The notes under the pieces: model-generated
The model's input: only the letters and a program-made list of their open reading frames with translations
What the model was told of the DNA's origin: nothing
The model's database searches: none
Shown: positions 33,691-44,926 of the stretch, piece by piece
Layout of the letters: each line of letters starts with the position of its first letter
How positions within the stretch are numbered: the first letter of the stretch is position 1
Made by a program: the position numbers and the translations under genes
Origin: Ceratopteris richardii
Taxonomy: Eukaryota; Streptophyta; Polypodiopsida; Polypodiales; Pteridaceae
Reading direction: 5' to 3'
Length of the DNA: 64,000 bases
Assembly (NCBI GenBank): GCA_020310875.1
Contig: CM035423.1
Span: 128,476,811 to 128,540,810 of the forward strand

Positions 33691-33982
33691 TCATATATCG
33701 CCTGATTTGAAGCATTTTCTGAGAGATCCTGTTTCCCTGTTTTAACCCCCAAAACCCTGAACTGGCATAACTTTCTCATACGAAATCCGTTCGGAGTGAT
33801 CTTGGGTTTGTTGGAAAGCTCGTGAGGAGTACAACAAAAACATCGACTGGTTATGTTACTATTAATACCAGGATTATTAGATAGGGTATTTTGAAGTTGA
33901 CCCTCAGGAAAATCGGAAAACCAAGGTGTTCCAAAGGATTTTGAGCAATATAAGAGAACTTTGGGACCAGAAGCCAAGGCTT

Positions 33983-36900
33983 ATGAACCTGAGATCTGGC
34001 AGACACTTAGGCAAGGATAGACAAAGCATTAGGTCATCTGAGGCTAGTGTCAACCATACATCCAAGTCTTGGGCTCAACAGCTTAGTGGTTATCCTTACA
34101 CACGAAGTTTAGAAACCAGTGACTCGGAAATGTCTTCTAGCATGGAAAGACCCACACGTAGCTCAGGCACTGCCTATTTACAGACACCAGAAGGTCCCTA
34201 TAAGACCCAATTGGAGTATATTAGGACCAACCAATTAGGTGCTCACATTTATGAGGATGGTCTAAGGCGATCAGTGGTTCAACTCAAAAATCCTGACCAA
34301 CTCTTTGGACTTGAACACCCAGTGGTCAAGTTTGAAGAGGGTGCTTACATTGATAAGGAAGGAACCATGTATGTGGTTACCAACTTACCAGATAGGACAG
34401 ATGCGTTTGGAAATATCATTCCTGAGAACGAGATAGGAGACCTAGAGAAAGGAGACCTAGGAGGAGAACCCAAGACCCCTAGAGGTAAGTCAGTCTTAAC
34501 CAGAGTGCTCACTCCAGAATGGATTCCTCAAGATAACAAAAGCATAGAACTATTCGTGAATAGAGAAACGGAAGAAGCCTTTTGGAGATTTAGGCCAGAT
34601 CAACCCTGCCCAGTAGTCACCATCTATGAATTCAAGGACCCAGAGACACCAGGGAAAGCTGTCTATCTAGATCACACCTCTCAAAAATTATTCTTGGTAT
34701 CAGATCATGACAGACATGCTTACACTTGGCAAGGTGAGTCAATTTTCCCTCCACCAAGATCTCAAGGAGCCGGATCATCCAAGGCTCATGAAACCCAGAG
34801 AGAAAGAACTAGAGAGAGACCAGAGGTAAGCTTTGCAGACACTATAGGTAGAGACAGATCAAGATATGGAACGGAAAGACTTGAAAGGGAGAGACATAGA
34901 GTTCATAGGCATCAAAGAGATGATCATGATTTCCCATTGCCTAGACCACGAGAGCACTCAAGAACCCTTAGACCGTCTCAAGTGGTTAAGACAATGAAGA
35001 ACTACTTTGATGGATTTGGAGATCCTTATGATCATGTGGCGGAGTTCAAACAAGTGCTAAGAGCTGAACAGGTTGAAGACTTATTCACCCAGTTCGAGGC
35101 ATTTGGTTTGACTCTTAAGGGTACTGCCTTAGCTTGGTTTCAACCTCTAAACAGTCGCAACTATAGAGAGATAGGTCAGCTGCTAGAAGAATTCATTGTG
35201 GAATTTTCCAAGAGTGGTATCAGGCATAACACATCATCCTTGATCCACAGCTTCAAGCAGACACCCCAAGAAACAGTGCGACTTGCAGAAAGAAGATTTA
35301 GGCAGTACTTGGAAAGATGCCCTGTACTAGAATTACCCACATCAGCCAAACAGGTGGCACTGTTTTTAGATGGCCTATTGAGCACAAAATTAAGATCATA
35401 TGTATACCTGAAAGAGCCTAGATCCATAGAAGAGTGTATACGGATGTGCATTGACATAGAAGACAACTTGGGTGAGGAGTTAGGACTATCCAAACTCTAT
35501 AAGGACTCTGATAGTTCTACAAGTCATACCTCTAGAGCCTCCACTGAGATAGATGAGATAGCTGAGCAAGTGGCCAAAAAGCTAGGAGTTCAAAATAGAC
35601 AAATGCCAAGGGTCACCTTAGTGAAGCGATGTTATACGTGTGGAGGAGATCACATGGCTAATGTCTGCCCAATGATGACTCAACCCCAAGGAAACCCTAA
35701 TGCTCTGTATTGCACCATTGAGAGAAAATACACAAATCATACGGCCCAAGATTGTCCCTATAACAGACAGGCTGTTAGACAAAATTATCAGCAACCTTAC
35801 CAGCAGGGTAGGTATCAGAATCAGTACCAACAGCCATATTATAGGCCACAACAATATCAACCTCAATACCAACAGCAATATCAAGCACCATATAGGCCAC
35901 AACCAGTCCTAGGAAACCAACCGCCAGCTCCTGCCAATGTGATCCCAGTTAAATATACGATGGCGGAGGAGAACCATAGTAGAGCATTGGTGCCACTAAC
36001 CCCATTGGTCTCAGAAAATGATTCTCATGCTCATGGTTCAGACTACTTCCATGAAGATAGTCCACATGCTTATTATATAGAGTCACCTGAGCAAAGTGAG
36101 ACTTCTCAGTGTCAATATGAGACACCACCTATGGAACAAAATTGGGAGCCAGAATACCCCAATGTCATGTATATGAATCCAAATCCTAGGCCCCAATTGA
36201 GACAAGTAAGACCACAAGCCCCTAGAGGACCATGCTTTAGATGTCAGGGTGATCATTTCATTCGTGAATGTCCCCACCAACCAGCTCTGGGACTAGGACA
36301 AAACATCACAATACAAGGCTTTTGTCCTGAGTGCGGCAAGGAACATCTTCCTAGAGAGTGTCCCAGGAATCCCTCTAGTGCACCCAAGGTCACACCCATC
36401 AACGTGGTAGGCTTAGTGGCAGATTCAAGTCCAAGTAGTAATAAGGTGGCTCCTGTACAGGTAGTTACTAGGGCACATGCTGCACAACAAGCAAAACCAT
36501 CTGAGCAATCGGAGTCAAGTGAGGCAGGAGAACCTAGTAAGAGGAAACCAAGAACATGGAAGGATACCAGAGAGAAGGCTAATCGCAAGTGGAACAAAAA
36601 GCTATCCGAGCTAGAAGAAAGCCTAAGGGATACAAAAACAAAAATAGAAGACATTGCATCTCAAAGCCCCTCACATACCGAAGCTCCATCCACTCCACCT
36701 CATTCCACCCCACCACCCATTGTAAATAATCCACAACCAGGGTCTGTTCTTGCAGATCCAATCCCAGAAGGCTTGGACATGATGTTCAAGGCCTACCAGG
36801 CTCGTCTTCAAGAAGGGCCAACAGCTGCAAACCTAGACAAGAGTTACCCTAGAGCAGATTTAGAGATTGAACGAATGAAAATGTGCATGAAAATGGTAGA

Positions 36901-37018
36901 ACAAGCTCAAGCTATACTTGAGACTAGTCAAAAGTTCAATCAGACAAACTCTGTCAAACCGAATTTGCATTTCCAAGGTTTACTAGAAAGAATAGAGCAG
37001 TTGGTAAACAAACCATAA
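33983..37018 (+). CDS. Gag region of element A polyprotein (to TAA)
   Basis: The ATG at 33983 (MNLRSGRHLG) was chosen because element B starts at the aligned ATG. An N-terminal domain of about 300 residues that I do not recognise (LEYIRTNQLGAHIYEDG; EWIPQDNKSIELF) precedes the retrotransposon gag core at about 320-515. Three zinc knuckles of C-x2-C-x3-H-x4-C spacing start at C550, C751 and C781, separated by a Q/P/Y-rich linker. A charged coiled-coil-like stretch (KWNKKLSELEESLRDTKTKIED) follows. TAA at 37016-37018 ends the ORF, but the frame continues into protease. Element B reads through the aligned region, so the stop is probably a mutation. Confidence 0.88.
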   Translation: MNLRSGRHLGKDRQSIRSSEASVNHTSKSWAQQLSGYPYTRSLETSDSEMSSSMERPTRSSGTAYLQTPEGPYKTQLEYIRTNQLGAHIYEDGLRRSVVQLKNPDQLFGLEHPVVKFEEGAYIDKEGTMYVVTNLPDRTDAFGNIIPENEIGDLEKGDLGGEPKTPRGKSVLTRVLTPEWIPQDNKSIELFVNRETEEAFWRFRPDQPCPVVTIYEFKDPETPGKAVYLDHTSQKLFLVSDHDRHAYTWQGESIFPPPRSQGAGSSKAHETQRERTRERPEVSFADTIGRDRSRYGTERLERERHRVHRHQRDDHDFPLPRPREHSRTLRPSQVVKTMKNYFDGFGDPYDHVAEFKQVLRAEQVEDLFTQFEAFGLTLKGTALAWFQPLNSRNYREIGQLLEEFIVEFSKSGIRHNTSSLIHSFKQTPQETVRLAERRFRQYLERCPVLELPTSAKQVALFLDGLLSTKLRSYVYLKEPRSIEECIRMCIDIEDNLGEELGLSKLYKDSDSSTSHTSRASTEIDEIAEQVAKKLGVQNRQMPRVTLVKRCYTCGGDHMANVCPMMTQPQGNPNALYCTIERKYTNHTAQDCPYNRQAVRQNYQQPYQQGRYQNQYQQPYYRPQQYQPQYQQQYQAPYRPQPVLGNQPPAPANVIPVKYTMAEENHSRALVPLTPLVSENDSHAHGSDYFHEDSPHAYYIESPEQSETSQCQYETPPMEQNWEPEYPNVMYMNPNPRPQLRQVRPQAPRGPCFRCQGDHFIRECPHQPALGLGQNITIQGFCPECGKEHLPRECPRNPSSAPKVTPINVVGLVADSSPSSNKVAPVQVVTRAHAAQQAKPSEQSESSEAGEPSKRKPRTWKDTREKANRKWNKKLSELEESLRDTKTKIEDIASQSPSHTEAPSTPPHSTPPPIVNNPQPGSVLADPIPEGLDMMFKAYQARLQEGPTAANLDKSYPRADLEIERMKMCMKMVEQAQAILETSQKFNQTNSVKPNLHFQGLLERIEQLVNKP

Positions 37019-37072
37019 GTTTCTTTACCTCCACAGGCTCAACCAGTTATTGAAAGAGGAAGCTCACCACCA

Positions 37073-39190
37073 ATGGGAGCTTATGTTCCTAATTCCACAG
37101 ATGCTGGAATACCTCCTTCAATTCAACAGTACTCTCAAGAGTTCTTGCGGGAAATACAGGAAGAAAAATGGGCCAAGGAGAAGGGTTATTCCCCTCCTAT
37201 TCCTGAGATTGATGATCTTCATGATCAATTTCCCCAAGACATTCCGTCTATCTATGGAGACCAAGCTGAGCAACAAGAAGATGAAAGATTAGATTTTGAA
37301 TCTAATTCTTTACAAGAGTTGCCTCATTACACAGGCCCATGGGAATCTGAATCTATCCAGATTAGAGCTCCCACAATATTGGTAAGAAATGAAGACTCAG
37401 TGATTCCAAGGAACACTGATGTTGTGAAGAACACTAAGGTTCAATGTCATCTCACTGTGGAAGAGCTGCTCAAAGCAAAACCTGAGCTCTGGAATCATGT
37501 GAAGGATCAGGTTCCAGAACTTGAATCCAATATGCCAAAAGTAGGCTCTAAGCAAAAAGTTCCAGAGATACCTCTCGACAAGATAGGAGACATGAGCGAA
37601 GGTGAAGAAGGTAACACTTATCTTCCGATCACCTATCAAGGTTACACAACCAAAGCAATTGTAGATTCGGGTGCTGGTGTTGCTATTGCGACCACCTCCT
37701 TGTGGAAGCGATGGGGCAAACCCACATTAAGACCAACTAGAATGAAGCTTCAAATGGCAGATGGTCATTTTGAAAGACCTCTAGGATTGCTCGAAGGGAT
37801 AACTCTAACCACTTGTGGTGTAGAGTTTGAACATACATTTGCTATATGTGACTTTGAGAAAAATAATGTCTACGAGATGATCTTAGGAAGACCCTTCCTA
37901 CGACAATTGCAAATAGTACAGGATTGGGGAACCAACTCCTTGTACTTACAACACTTAGGGGTCACAACCAAGGTCAATCTGAAGGATTACACCTTCAGAG
38001 ATGTACCACCCCTACAGTGGAATCCTATCCACAAAGCAAAAGAAGATTCAATCTCTGTGCATTCTAGAAGTTCACCTGATCCATCCTGGCTGCATGAAGA
38101 TACTCACTTGTGGATGTGCAAGGTCACAGAGGAAGAGGAAAAGCGCCTAAAAGCGAGAGAAGAAGGAACTCCCCCAGGAGATAGACCAATAAAAGACCTA
38201 GCCTATACACCGATGATATTTCCAGATGAGGAATTTGAGCCTCATGGTTGGGCAGAAATCTTAGCTACCATGGACATAGCAGTCAATGAAGAACAATGGA
38301 CACCTCATTGTGATGAGGAGGGTTATGATATTTCAGTGTTCATGTGTCAGCCCCTGTTGGAAGAGTGTGATCCTAGTGAGTTCATAGAAGAAGAAGAGAA
38401 TGACGATGATCTAGAATCCATTGTGATGGATACTTACTTTGACTCAGAGGAACACTATTTAGAAGACATAGGAGTGCTAACCCAAAAAGAAGAAGAACCC
38501 CTCACGAGTATTAAAACGATAAATTCAAAGGAAGGAAGTGAAGGAGGTCAAAAGAAAAAGAAAAGAAAAGCAGTGAAACAAGAAGAGGAAGAATCATTGT
38601 TTGAAGTACCAGAAAATTTCAAGAAATATGAAGTGGAAGACCGAAAAATTTTGGTACGGATGCCTAAGAGAGAGGCCATTATAGGAGAAGCATATGACAA
38701 TAAAGAAAAGACCAAAAAAATTGTAGTGACCATTGAAGGGAACGAAGAGCGATGTACGTACATAGGAGACGACCTAAGTGCAAAAGAAGAAGCAGAGCTT
38801 GTAGCTCTATTAAGGGAATATAGGGATGTGTTCGCATGGCACTATAGAGACTTGAAAGGAGTAGATCCAAAGATTTGCTCTCATACGATTCCGATGACCG
38901 CTGACGCCAAGCCCACTAAACAAAAGCCCTACACATATAATGACAATTATGCAACCAAAATAAAGGAGGAAATTGACAGGCTGATTGAAGCTGGATTCAT
39001 CTATGAGATTGAGCACACTGAATGGGTGTCCCCCATTGTGGTGGTGCCCAAGAAGAATGGGAAATTGCGAGTGTGCATTAACCTTAAAAAAGTTAATGCC
39101 GCTACAATCAGAGATAGTTATCCACTTCCAATCACCGAACATCTTTTGGAGCGTGTTGCAGGCAAGGAAGTTTATAGCTTCCTTGATTGA
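37073..39190 (+). pseudogene. Element A protease and N-terminal RT
   Basis: Same frame as gag. The aspartic protease shows AIVDSGAGVAIATTSLW (D1228 counted from 33983), MADGHFERPLG and MILGRPFLRQLQ. An acidic linker of about 300 residues with LFEVPENFKKY follows. RT begins with HTIPMTADAKPTKQKPY, EEIDRLIEAGFIYEIEHTEW, VSPIVVVPKKNGKLRVCINL. The ORF stops at TGA 39188-39190 directly after YSFLD, where element B has glycine; this breaks RT upstream of the catalytic aspartates. Confidence 0.88.
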
Positions 39191-42100
39191 TTTTCAGGTT
39201 ACAACCAAGTAGCCATTGCCCCCGAAGATCAACACAAAACGGCCTTTGCCACAGAATGGGGAATTTTTGCATTTCGTGTGATGCCATTTGGGCTCACCAA
39301 TGCACCTGCAACATTCCAAAGGCTCATGTGTCATGTCTTCAAAGAGTTCTTGCGGAAGAGCTTAGAAGTATATGTGGATGATTTATGTGCGCATTCCCAA
39401 CAGAGAAGTTACCACATCCCTGAGCTTAGACAAATCTTCAACAAGTGTAGAGATTATCGAGTTTGTCTGAACCCAGAAAAGTGTGTGTTCATGGTACGAC
39501 AAGGTAAGATCTTAGGTCACATTGTTTCTAAGAATGGAATTTCAACAGATGAGGACAAAGTAAGAGCCATAGCAGAGCTGCCAAAACCAAGGAATGTTAA
39601 GGAGGTACAAGCCTTTATGGGCCATTGTGGATATTACCGTAGGTTTATCCACATGTATGCCATCATAGCTAAACCTCTTTATGGGTTACTAACAAATTTT
39701 GAGTGGAACGAGGAATGCGAGAATTCCTTCAACGAGCTGAAAAGACGTTTGTGCACAACACCAATATTGACTACTCCGGATTGGAGCAAACCCTTTCATG
39801 TCCATGTAGATGCCTCCAATCATGCAATAGGATGTGTGCTAGCACAACCCACAGGTGAAGGAAACCTAGATTTGCCGATAGCATATGCTAGTAGGCAATT
39901 AAATGCAGTTGAACGAAATTATACCACAACGGAGAGAGAAGGATTAGGCATGGTATACGCTGTGAAGAAGTTTAGACACTATCTATTGGCCAATAAGTTC
40001 AAGTTTTTCACTGATCATCAAGCCTTACTATATTTGGTCAATAAACCTTGCAATACAGGCCGCTTGGTGAGATGGTTCCTCTTACTAATGGAATACGACT
40101 TTGAAGTGGTTGTCAGGAAAGGTAGAACCCATCTTAGGGCAGACCATCTTTCTCGCATCACTTCAGGAGAGCCACCGGAAGGAGTGTCTGATGAATTGCC
40201 CGATGCTTATCTGTTCAATTTGGAAGTTGTTCCTAAATGGGCAAACAAGTTGGTACCAGTCCTAACCTTCGGTCCTGCAAATAAGAATGTGAAAACAAGC
40301 AAAGAAGAAATTGTAAAATCACAAAAGTATCAAATATTGGCCGGAAGTATGTACAAGCAAGATACCGAGGGTGTATTAGCTTGTTGTGTTGAGGACGACG
40401 AACATACTAGTTGGATGCAACAAGCCCATGAGGGACTGCTAGGAAATCACTACTCTAAACGACAAACATTGCAGAATCTAAAACGTTTAGGAGTGTATTG
40501 GCCTAGCATGGACAAAGAAATACAGGAGTGGATCCAGAATTGTCCTGTGTGCCAGAAGAGACCCCCAGTGGAGCATGCCACTCTTTATCATGTGTCATTA
40601 ATCCCAGATTGGAGTGCTCCATTGGTTGAGTTCATGAGATCGGGAACATTACCCCATCAGGCTAGTCTTGCAAGAAAACGGAGCATGGAGCAAGAGGCTC
40701 AAGACTATGCCTTAGTAGGAGACAACCTATATCGAAGAGGCAAGGATGGTTACCTAAGACTGTGCGTTCATGAATCAGACTATTTGAAAGTCTTAGAAAC
40801 TGCACACAGCGGTGCTGCAGGTGGACACTTTGGGCCTGACAGAGTAATTAAGACCATTTTATTCTCAGGACTTTGGTGGCCCACTCTTCATACGGATGCA
40901 CATACTTATGTGAAGAAATGTGACACATGCCAACGTGCCCAATATCCGATAAGAAAAGACGAGATGCCTTTAAGGCCAATGATGGGAGGACGCGCATTCT
41001 CGAAGTGGGGCATAGACTTTGTTGGTCCTATTAACCCCCCAGCTAGAAACTCCCATGCAGAATACATCATTGTAGCCATAGATTACCTTACAAAGTGGGT
41101 GGACGTAAAAGCCACGACAAAGAATGATGCTCAAACAACGGCTAAGTTCTTATTCGAAAATGTGTTCACTAGGTACGGGTTACCAATAGAGTTGGTTAGT
41201 GATAGAGGTACGCACTTCTTGAATGAGGTCATTGAAAATCTCCTTCAGGAATTCATGGTGATACACAAGAAGTCTGCCCCTTATCACCCACAAGCCAACG
41301 GACAAGCCGAGAGCACGAATAAGATCCTATGTAACGTATTGACGAAACTCGTAAATAATAAACGCTCTGATTGGGACAAACAACTTCATCATGCTGTTTG
41401 GGCATACCGAGTGGCCTACAAAACGGTACTCAATGCTACCCCATTTCAGATGGTCTTTGGACAGAATGCCGTGCTACCATTGGACTTCCTAATCCCAACC
41501 TTGAAAGTAGCACGAGAGCATGAGTGGAATGGACATGAGTTGTCTTCCAGGATCTTTGATCTAGAACGCTTAGGTGAGACGAGGCTATGGGCAGCAGCAG
41601 GCATTTATGCTGCAAAGAAAAGGCAAAAGGCATACTTTGATGCCCATGTAAAGGATAAAGGATTGAAGGAAGGAGATCTAGTGCTGGTTTATACACTAAA
41701 GCAACATGCCCGCAAATTGGAGAAACGAGGATATGGACCCATGATCATTAATAGACTCTCCACTAGCGGTGCAGTTCAATTGGCTACTTTAGAAGGTGAG
41801 ATCTTACCAAACTATATTAGTGGATGCCGAGTCAAGTTATATCAAGAACCTCTTACAGAGGAAATGCTCATGAGACTCAACACTGCTAAGAAGCAAAAAG
41901 AAGAGGAGTTAAGGGTTAGAGAAGAAGCACAAGCAGAGGCGAGAGAGCGCATCAGAAGAAATAAGCTACGGTGGCTAGGCCTAGATGTCAACACAAAAGC
42001 TCCAAAATATCACATGGACATGTGCCAAAAATCGGGCATAAATACTTCTCAAATAATTGATCGCCGACCCTTTGTGAATATAGAGGTAGGACAAGGAAAG

Positions 42101-43318
42101 AGTGTAAGGACTGTGAGAGCATTGGTTGACTCAGGAGCAGCAACTAGTGCAGTTAGACTTTCATACTGCCAAGACCTGCAATTGAACATCGAGCCCATAG
42201 AAGCCTATCTCATAGGTTTAGGAGGCGTGGAAACCCCTTGCTTGGGAGAGGTGGAACTTCCCATCTACCTTCAAGATGTTCCGATAAAAGTCAAAATGCT
42301 AGTGTGTCATGATGAGGACCTCACAGAGCCACTTGTCTTGGGTCAAGATTGGATTTACGACCATGCTGTCAACTTGAACCTAAGAAGTCAACTTCTTCAA
42401 GTTTGGGTACATAATCAATGCATTACATTAGAATTGGAGAATTGCATGGCCACTGACCAAGACACCAAACGCTCTCTTCTTTCCTCTAAGGCTAATCTTC
42501 TCGAACAAGATGTTGTAAATGTCAAAAGATCTATGATCCAGGCGGACACAATCATGGAAGGACAGTCGCAAAGGCAAGAAGAACCTTCTTCTTTTTCAAA
42601 GAGTAAAGCATCCACGTTAGTCCAACCTCAGAAGCAAACAAAACAATGCAAGATAGCCAGTCTATCAAATAGACAAAGAGCCTTCAAGCAGAAAGAAGTT
42701 AGGGGCATGAAGCAGATCTGGGTAAAGAAAGGAGTGCAACCATCGACGTTGCCTCAAAGATTCCCACCCAACCAGATCGACCATGAAAAAAGAAGAACCA
42801 AGCACCTACGACAGGGTCAAACGCGAAGAATCCATCAAATTTGGGTACCGAAGCTATCAATGAAGGCCGACCACAATCAGGTACAAATTTGGGTGCCTAA
42901 AAAATTAGCTACAGCTCAACAAGGGCGATTACAGATGTGGGTACCCAAGAAGCTCTTACACGTACAAAGACCTATGCTCCCCACCATGCGAAAGGCCTCA
43001 ACAAAGAAGCCAAGAAAAGAAAAGGGTAAGAACAGAGCACAAAGACCAAAAGAAGCTAAACTCAACCCTTCTACAAAAAAAGGTAGGCACTCACCCAGGA
43101 TATGGGTTTGGAAGCCAAAAGCACAAGCAACATCCACAGAACCAAGGGGCCAACCACACTGGATACCAAAGTTTGGACAGCATCCAAAGAAGAACTGGCC
43201 TGAGGTGATCTCTACAAGGCCAAATACTATCCGGAAATGGGTCCCCATTAGGAGGATTACATCATTTCGAGATCCAATCGACACCTCCAAACAAAGAATG
43301 CATCAACTATGCGAGTAA
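39191..43318 (+). pseudogene. Element A RT, RNase H, duplicated integrase zinc unit, integrase, second protease, WVPK tail
   Basis: This continues the same frame after the TGA; ATG 39278 is only the next methionine. RT active site YVDDLCAHS has D1799 and D1800. RNase H begins at VHVDAS (D1943). Two zinc units of identical spacing follow: H2149, H2156, C2187, C2190 and H2275, H2282, C2313, C2316. The integrase triad is D2345, D2407, E2443 (35 residues apart), with AYHPQ-type context PYHPQANGQAES. After the integrase C-terminus (VKLYQEPLTEEML) comes a second protease-like domain with VDSGAATSAV (D2716), PCLGEVELPIYL and LVLGQDWIYD. The basic tail has about seven WVPK-type motifs. The frame ends at TAA 43316-43318. 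Confidence 0.88.
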
Positions 43319-44256
43319 CATCAAAAGCCTCGACGTGCAGCAACCATGTGCCTTTGGCATAACCTTGTCTTTTGCACCATTCAGGTCATGCATCTCCAAA
43401 GTATGCATCAATATAGGGCCACCTTACATGGTCGTGCATAGACACAATTGAAAAATCCCAGGCACATGAGACACAAATTTTCACATGTAAAATATTTTAT
43501 TGATACTAACCTCTTTCTTCTTGTTTCATGCCATTGGGCGCCAAAAAAAAAAAAAAAAAAAAAAAAAAAACTATGTACTTGAAAATGCTCATCAGCGAAC
43601 TTCCAGCAAGAACATCCCCCAACAAAAAGGACAAGCCGATGGTCAAACACCATGAAGGAACCGCAACACGAAGAGATGAAGATCAACGGACCCTTCACCA
43701 TGGTAAGACGTGTATGTTTCAACAACACTATAACCATGATAGATTAGGAAACCTCTTCGTCAGCATACCCTTGAGCACTTAGCTCAAGACCCAATCTCTT
43801 GCACCATACTTCTTGCCATGCATTTTCCAAGTACGCATATGTAGGGCCACATTACAAGGCCATGCACAAGGCACATATTTTGTTCAACCCAGGCACAAAT
43901 GCACTTACCCACCATTCATTATGGGTTACAAGTACTTGGCATGAAAACTATGACAAGACGACATCAAGATGACAACAACAAGAGCAAGGAAGCCATCCAC
44001 CACCGAGAGTTGCTCACAAGCAACATTGACCACATCCTTTGAGCAGCTAGCAGTTTTGGAAAACTCACAAACGCACCATCCAGATGGAATACAAGGCAGA
44101 AGTACGTACAAAGGGACTACAAACTGCAAGAGATAATAGTGGCAAAGTGAATAACCAGACAAACGACCAGGATACATTGGGAAGAGGGATCGCCCCTGTT
44201 GGACGCAAAGGATGCTACCTCCCAAGGCCCTACATGGAACGACCACTACAACAAGG
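43319..44256 (+). other. 3' untranslated region of element A
   Basis: About 940 bp without a credible ORF. A run of more than 20 A lies at 43543-43570. An imperfect direct repeat of about 100 bp occupies 43373-43470 and 43800-43898 (shared TTGCACCAT, TAGGGCCAC, CCAGGCACA). The third ORF of element B has no counterpart here. Confidence 0.65.
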
Positions 44257-44276
44257 GTCTGTCAGGGACGACAGAC
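44257..44276 (+). other. Hairpin upstream of polypurine tract, element A
   Basis: GTCTGTC and GACAGAC arms with loop AGGGAC, identical to 16-35. It ends two bases before the purine tract. Confidence 0.6.
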
Positions 44277-44278
44277 TC

Positions 44279-44292
44279 AAGAGGGGGGGGAG
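44279..44292 (+). other. Polypurine tract of element A
   Basis: AAGAG, eight G in a row, then AG immediately before the 3' LTR TG. Confidence 0.85.
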
Positions 44293-44921
44293 TGTTGAAG
44301 CTCAAGATCAAGGACAAAGCATGGAAGCGCATCAAGGAAGTGGACACACAAGAAGAAAGAGCAAGTAGGGAGCTCCAAGAAGCACGTGTCAAATTTTCAG
44401 AAGAAATCCCTACAAAAATAGTGATTTTTATCACTAAAAACCATTGTAAATACCATTTTCCATTTTTGTAACTCCATTTTGTTCAAGCCGAGGAGTCCTC
44501 GAGCTTGAGGAGTATTAGAACTACCATCCTACCAATTTTCATAATTTTTAGACTCCGTTTGAGCCCCCAAATAAGCCCTGGAACCTATTTTTTAACTAGG
44601 CCGGACACTAGGTCTGGACAGGGCCAAAACCACTCAAAAACTATAAAAAGGGCTGGAGAGCTCATTTTTGAGGTTGGCTTGTTGTAGATTTCAGTTTTGT
44701 AAGAGAGCTCTTTGGTAATCGAAGCTTTCCATTGTTCCACTCTTTGCTCTTACCTTGTGCGTGTGTGTGTGTATGTGTGTGCATGCTTGTGTGCTTTCAC
44801 TCACGCACTTGCGCCATCACTTGCTCGCGGTCTTCATACCGGTCCTCACTTCTCCACGGATTGCCATTTACGAGGTGTATCTCCTCACTTTGGTACTCAC
44901 CATTGTGCTAGAGTGACACCA
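44293..44921 (+). repeat. 3' LTR of element A
   Basis: 629 bp, partner of 31795-32422. The target copy CTAGG follows at 44922-44926, after which the gag sequence of element B resumes. The end was set by this duplication (GTGACACCA). Hairpin at 44419-44436. Confidence 0.93.
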
Positions 44922-44926
44922 CTAGG

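Larger units (their letters stand above)
31795..44921 (+). mobile_element. Element A: Ty3/gypsy retrotransposon nested in element B
   Basis: A 13,127-bp element with LTRs 31795-32422 and 44293-44921 and target duplication CTAGG (31790-31794, 44922-44926). LTRs differ at about five positions plus one or two single-base indels by eye. The single gag-pol frame spans 3112 codons with two stops. It is a close relative of element B (same domain order, about two-thirds or more identity in RT and integrase by eye) but has no third ORF. Confidence 0.95.

Noticed and set aside
36253-36761. Minus-strand ORFs opposite the gag-pol of element A
   Set aside because: They are shadows of the plus-strand coding sequence and have no domain or independent conservation signal.
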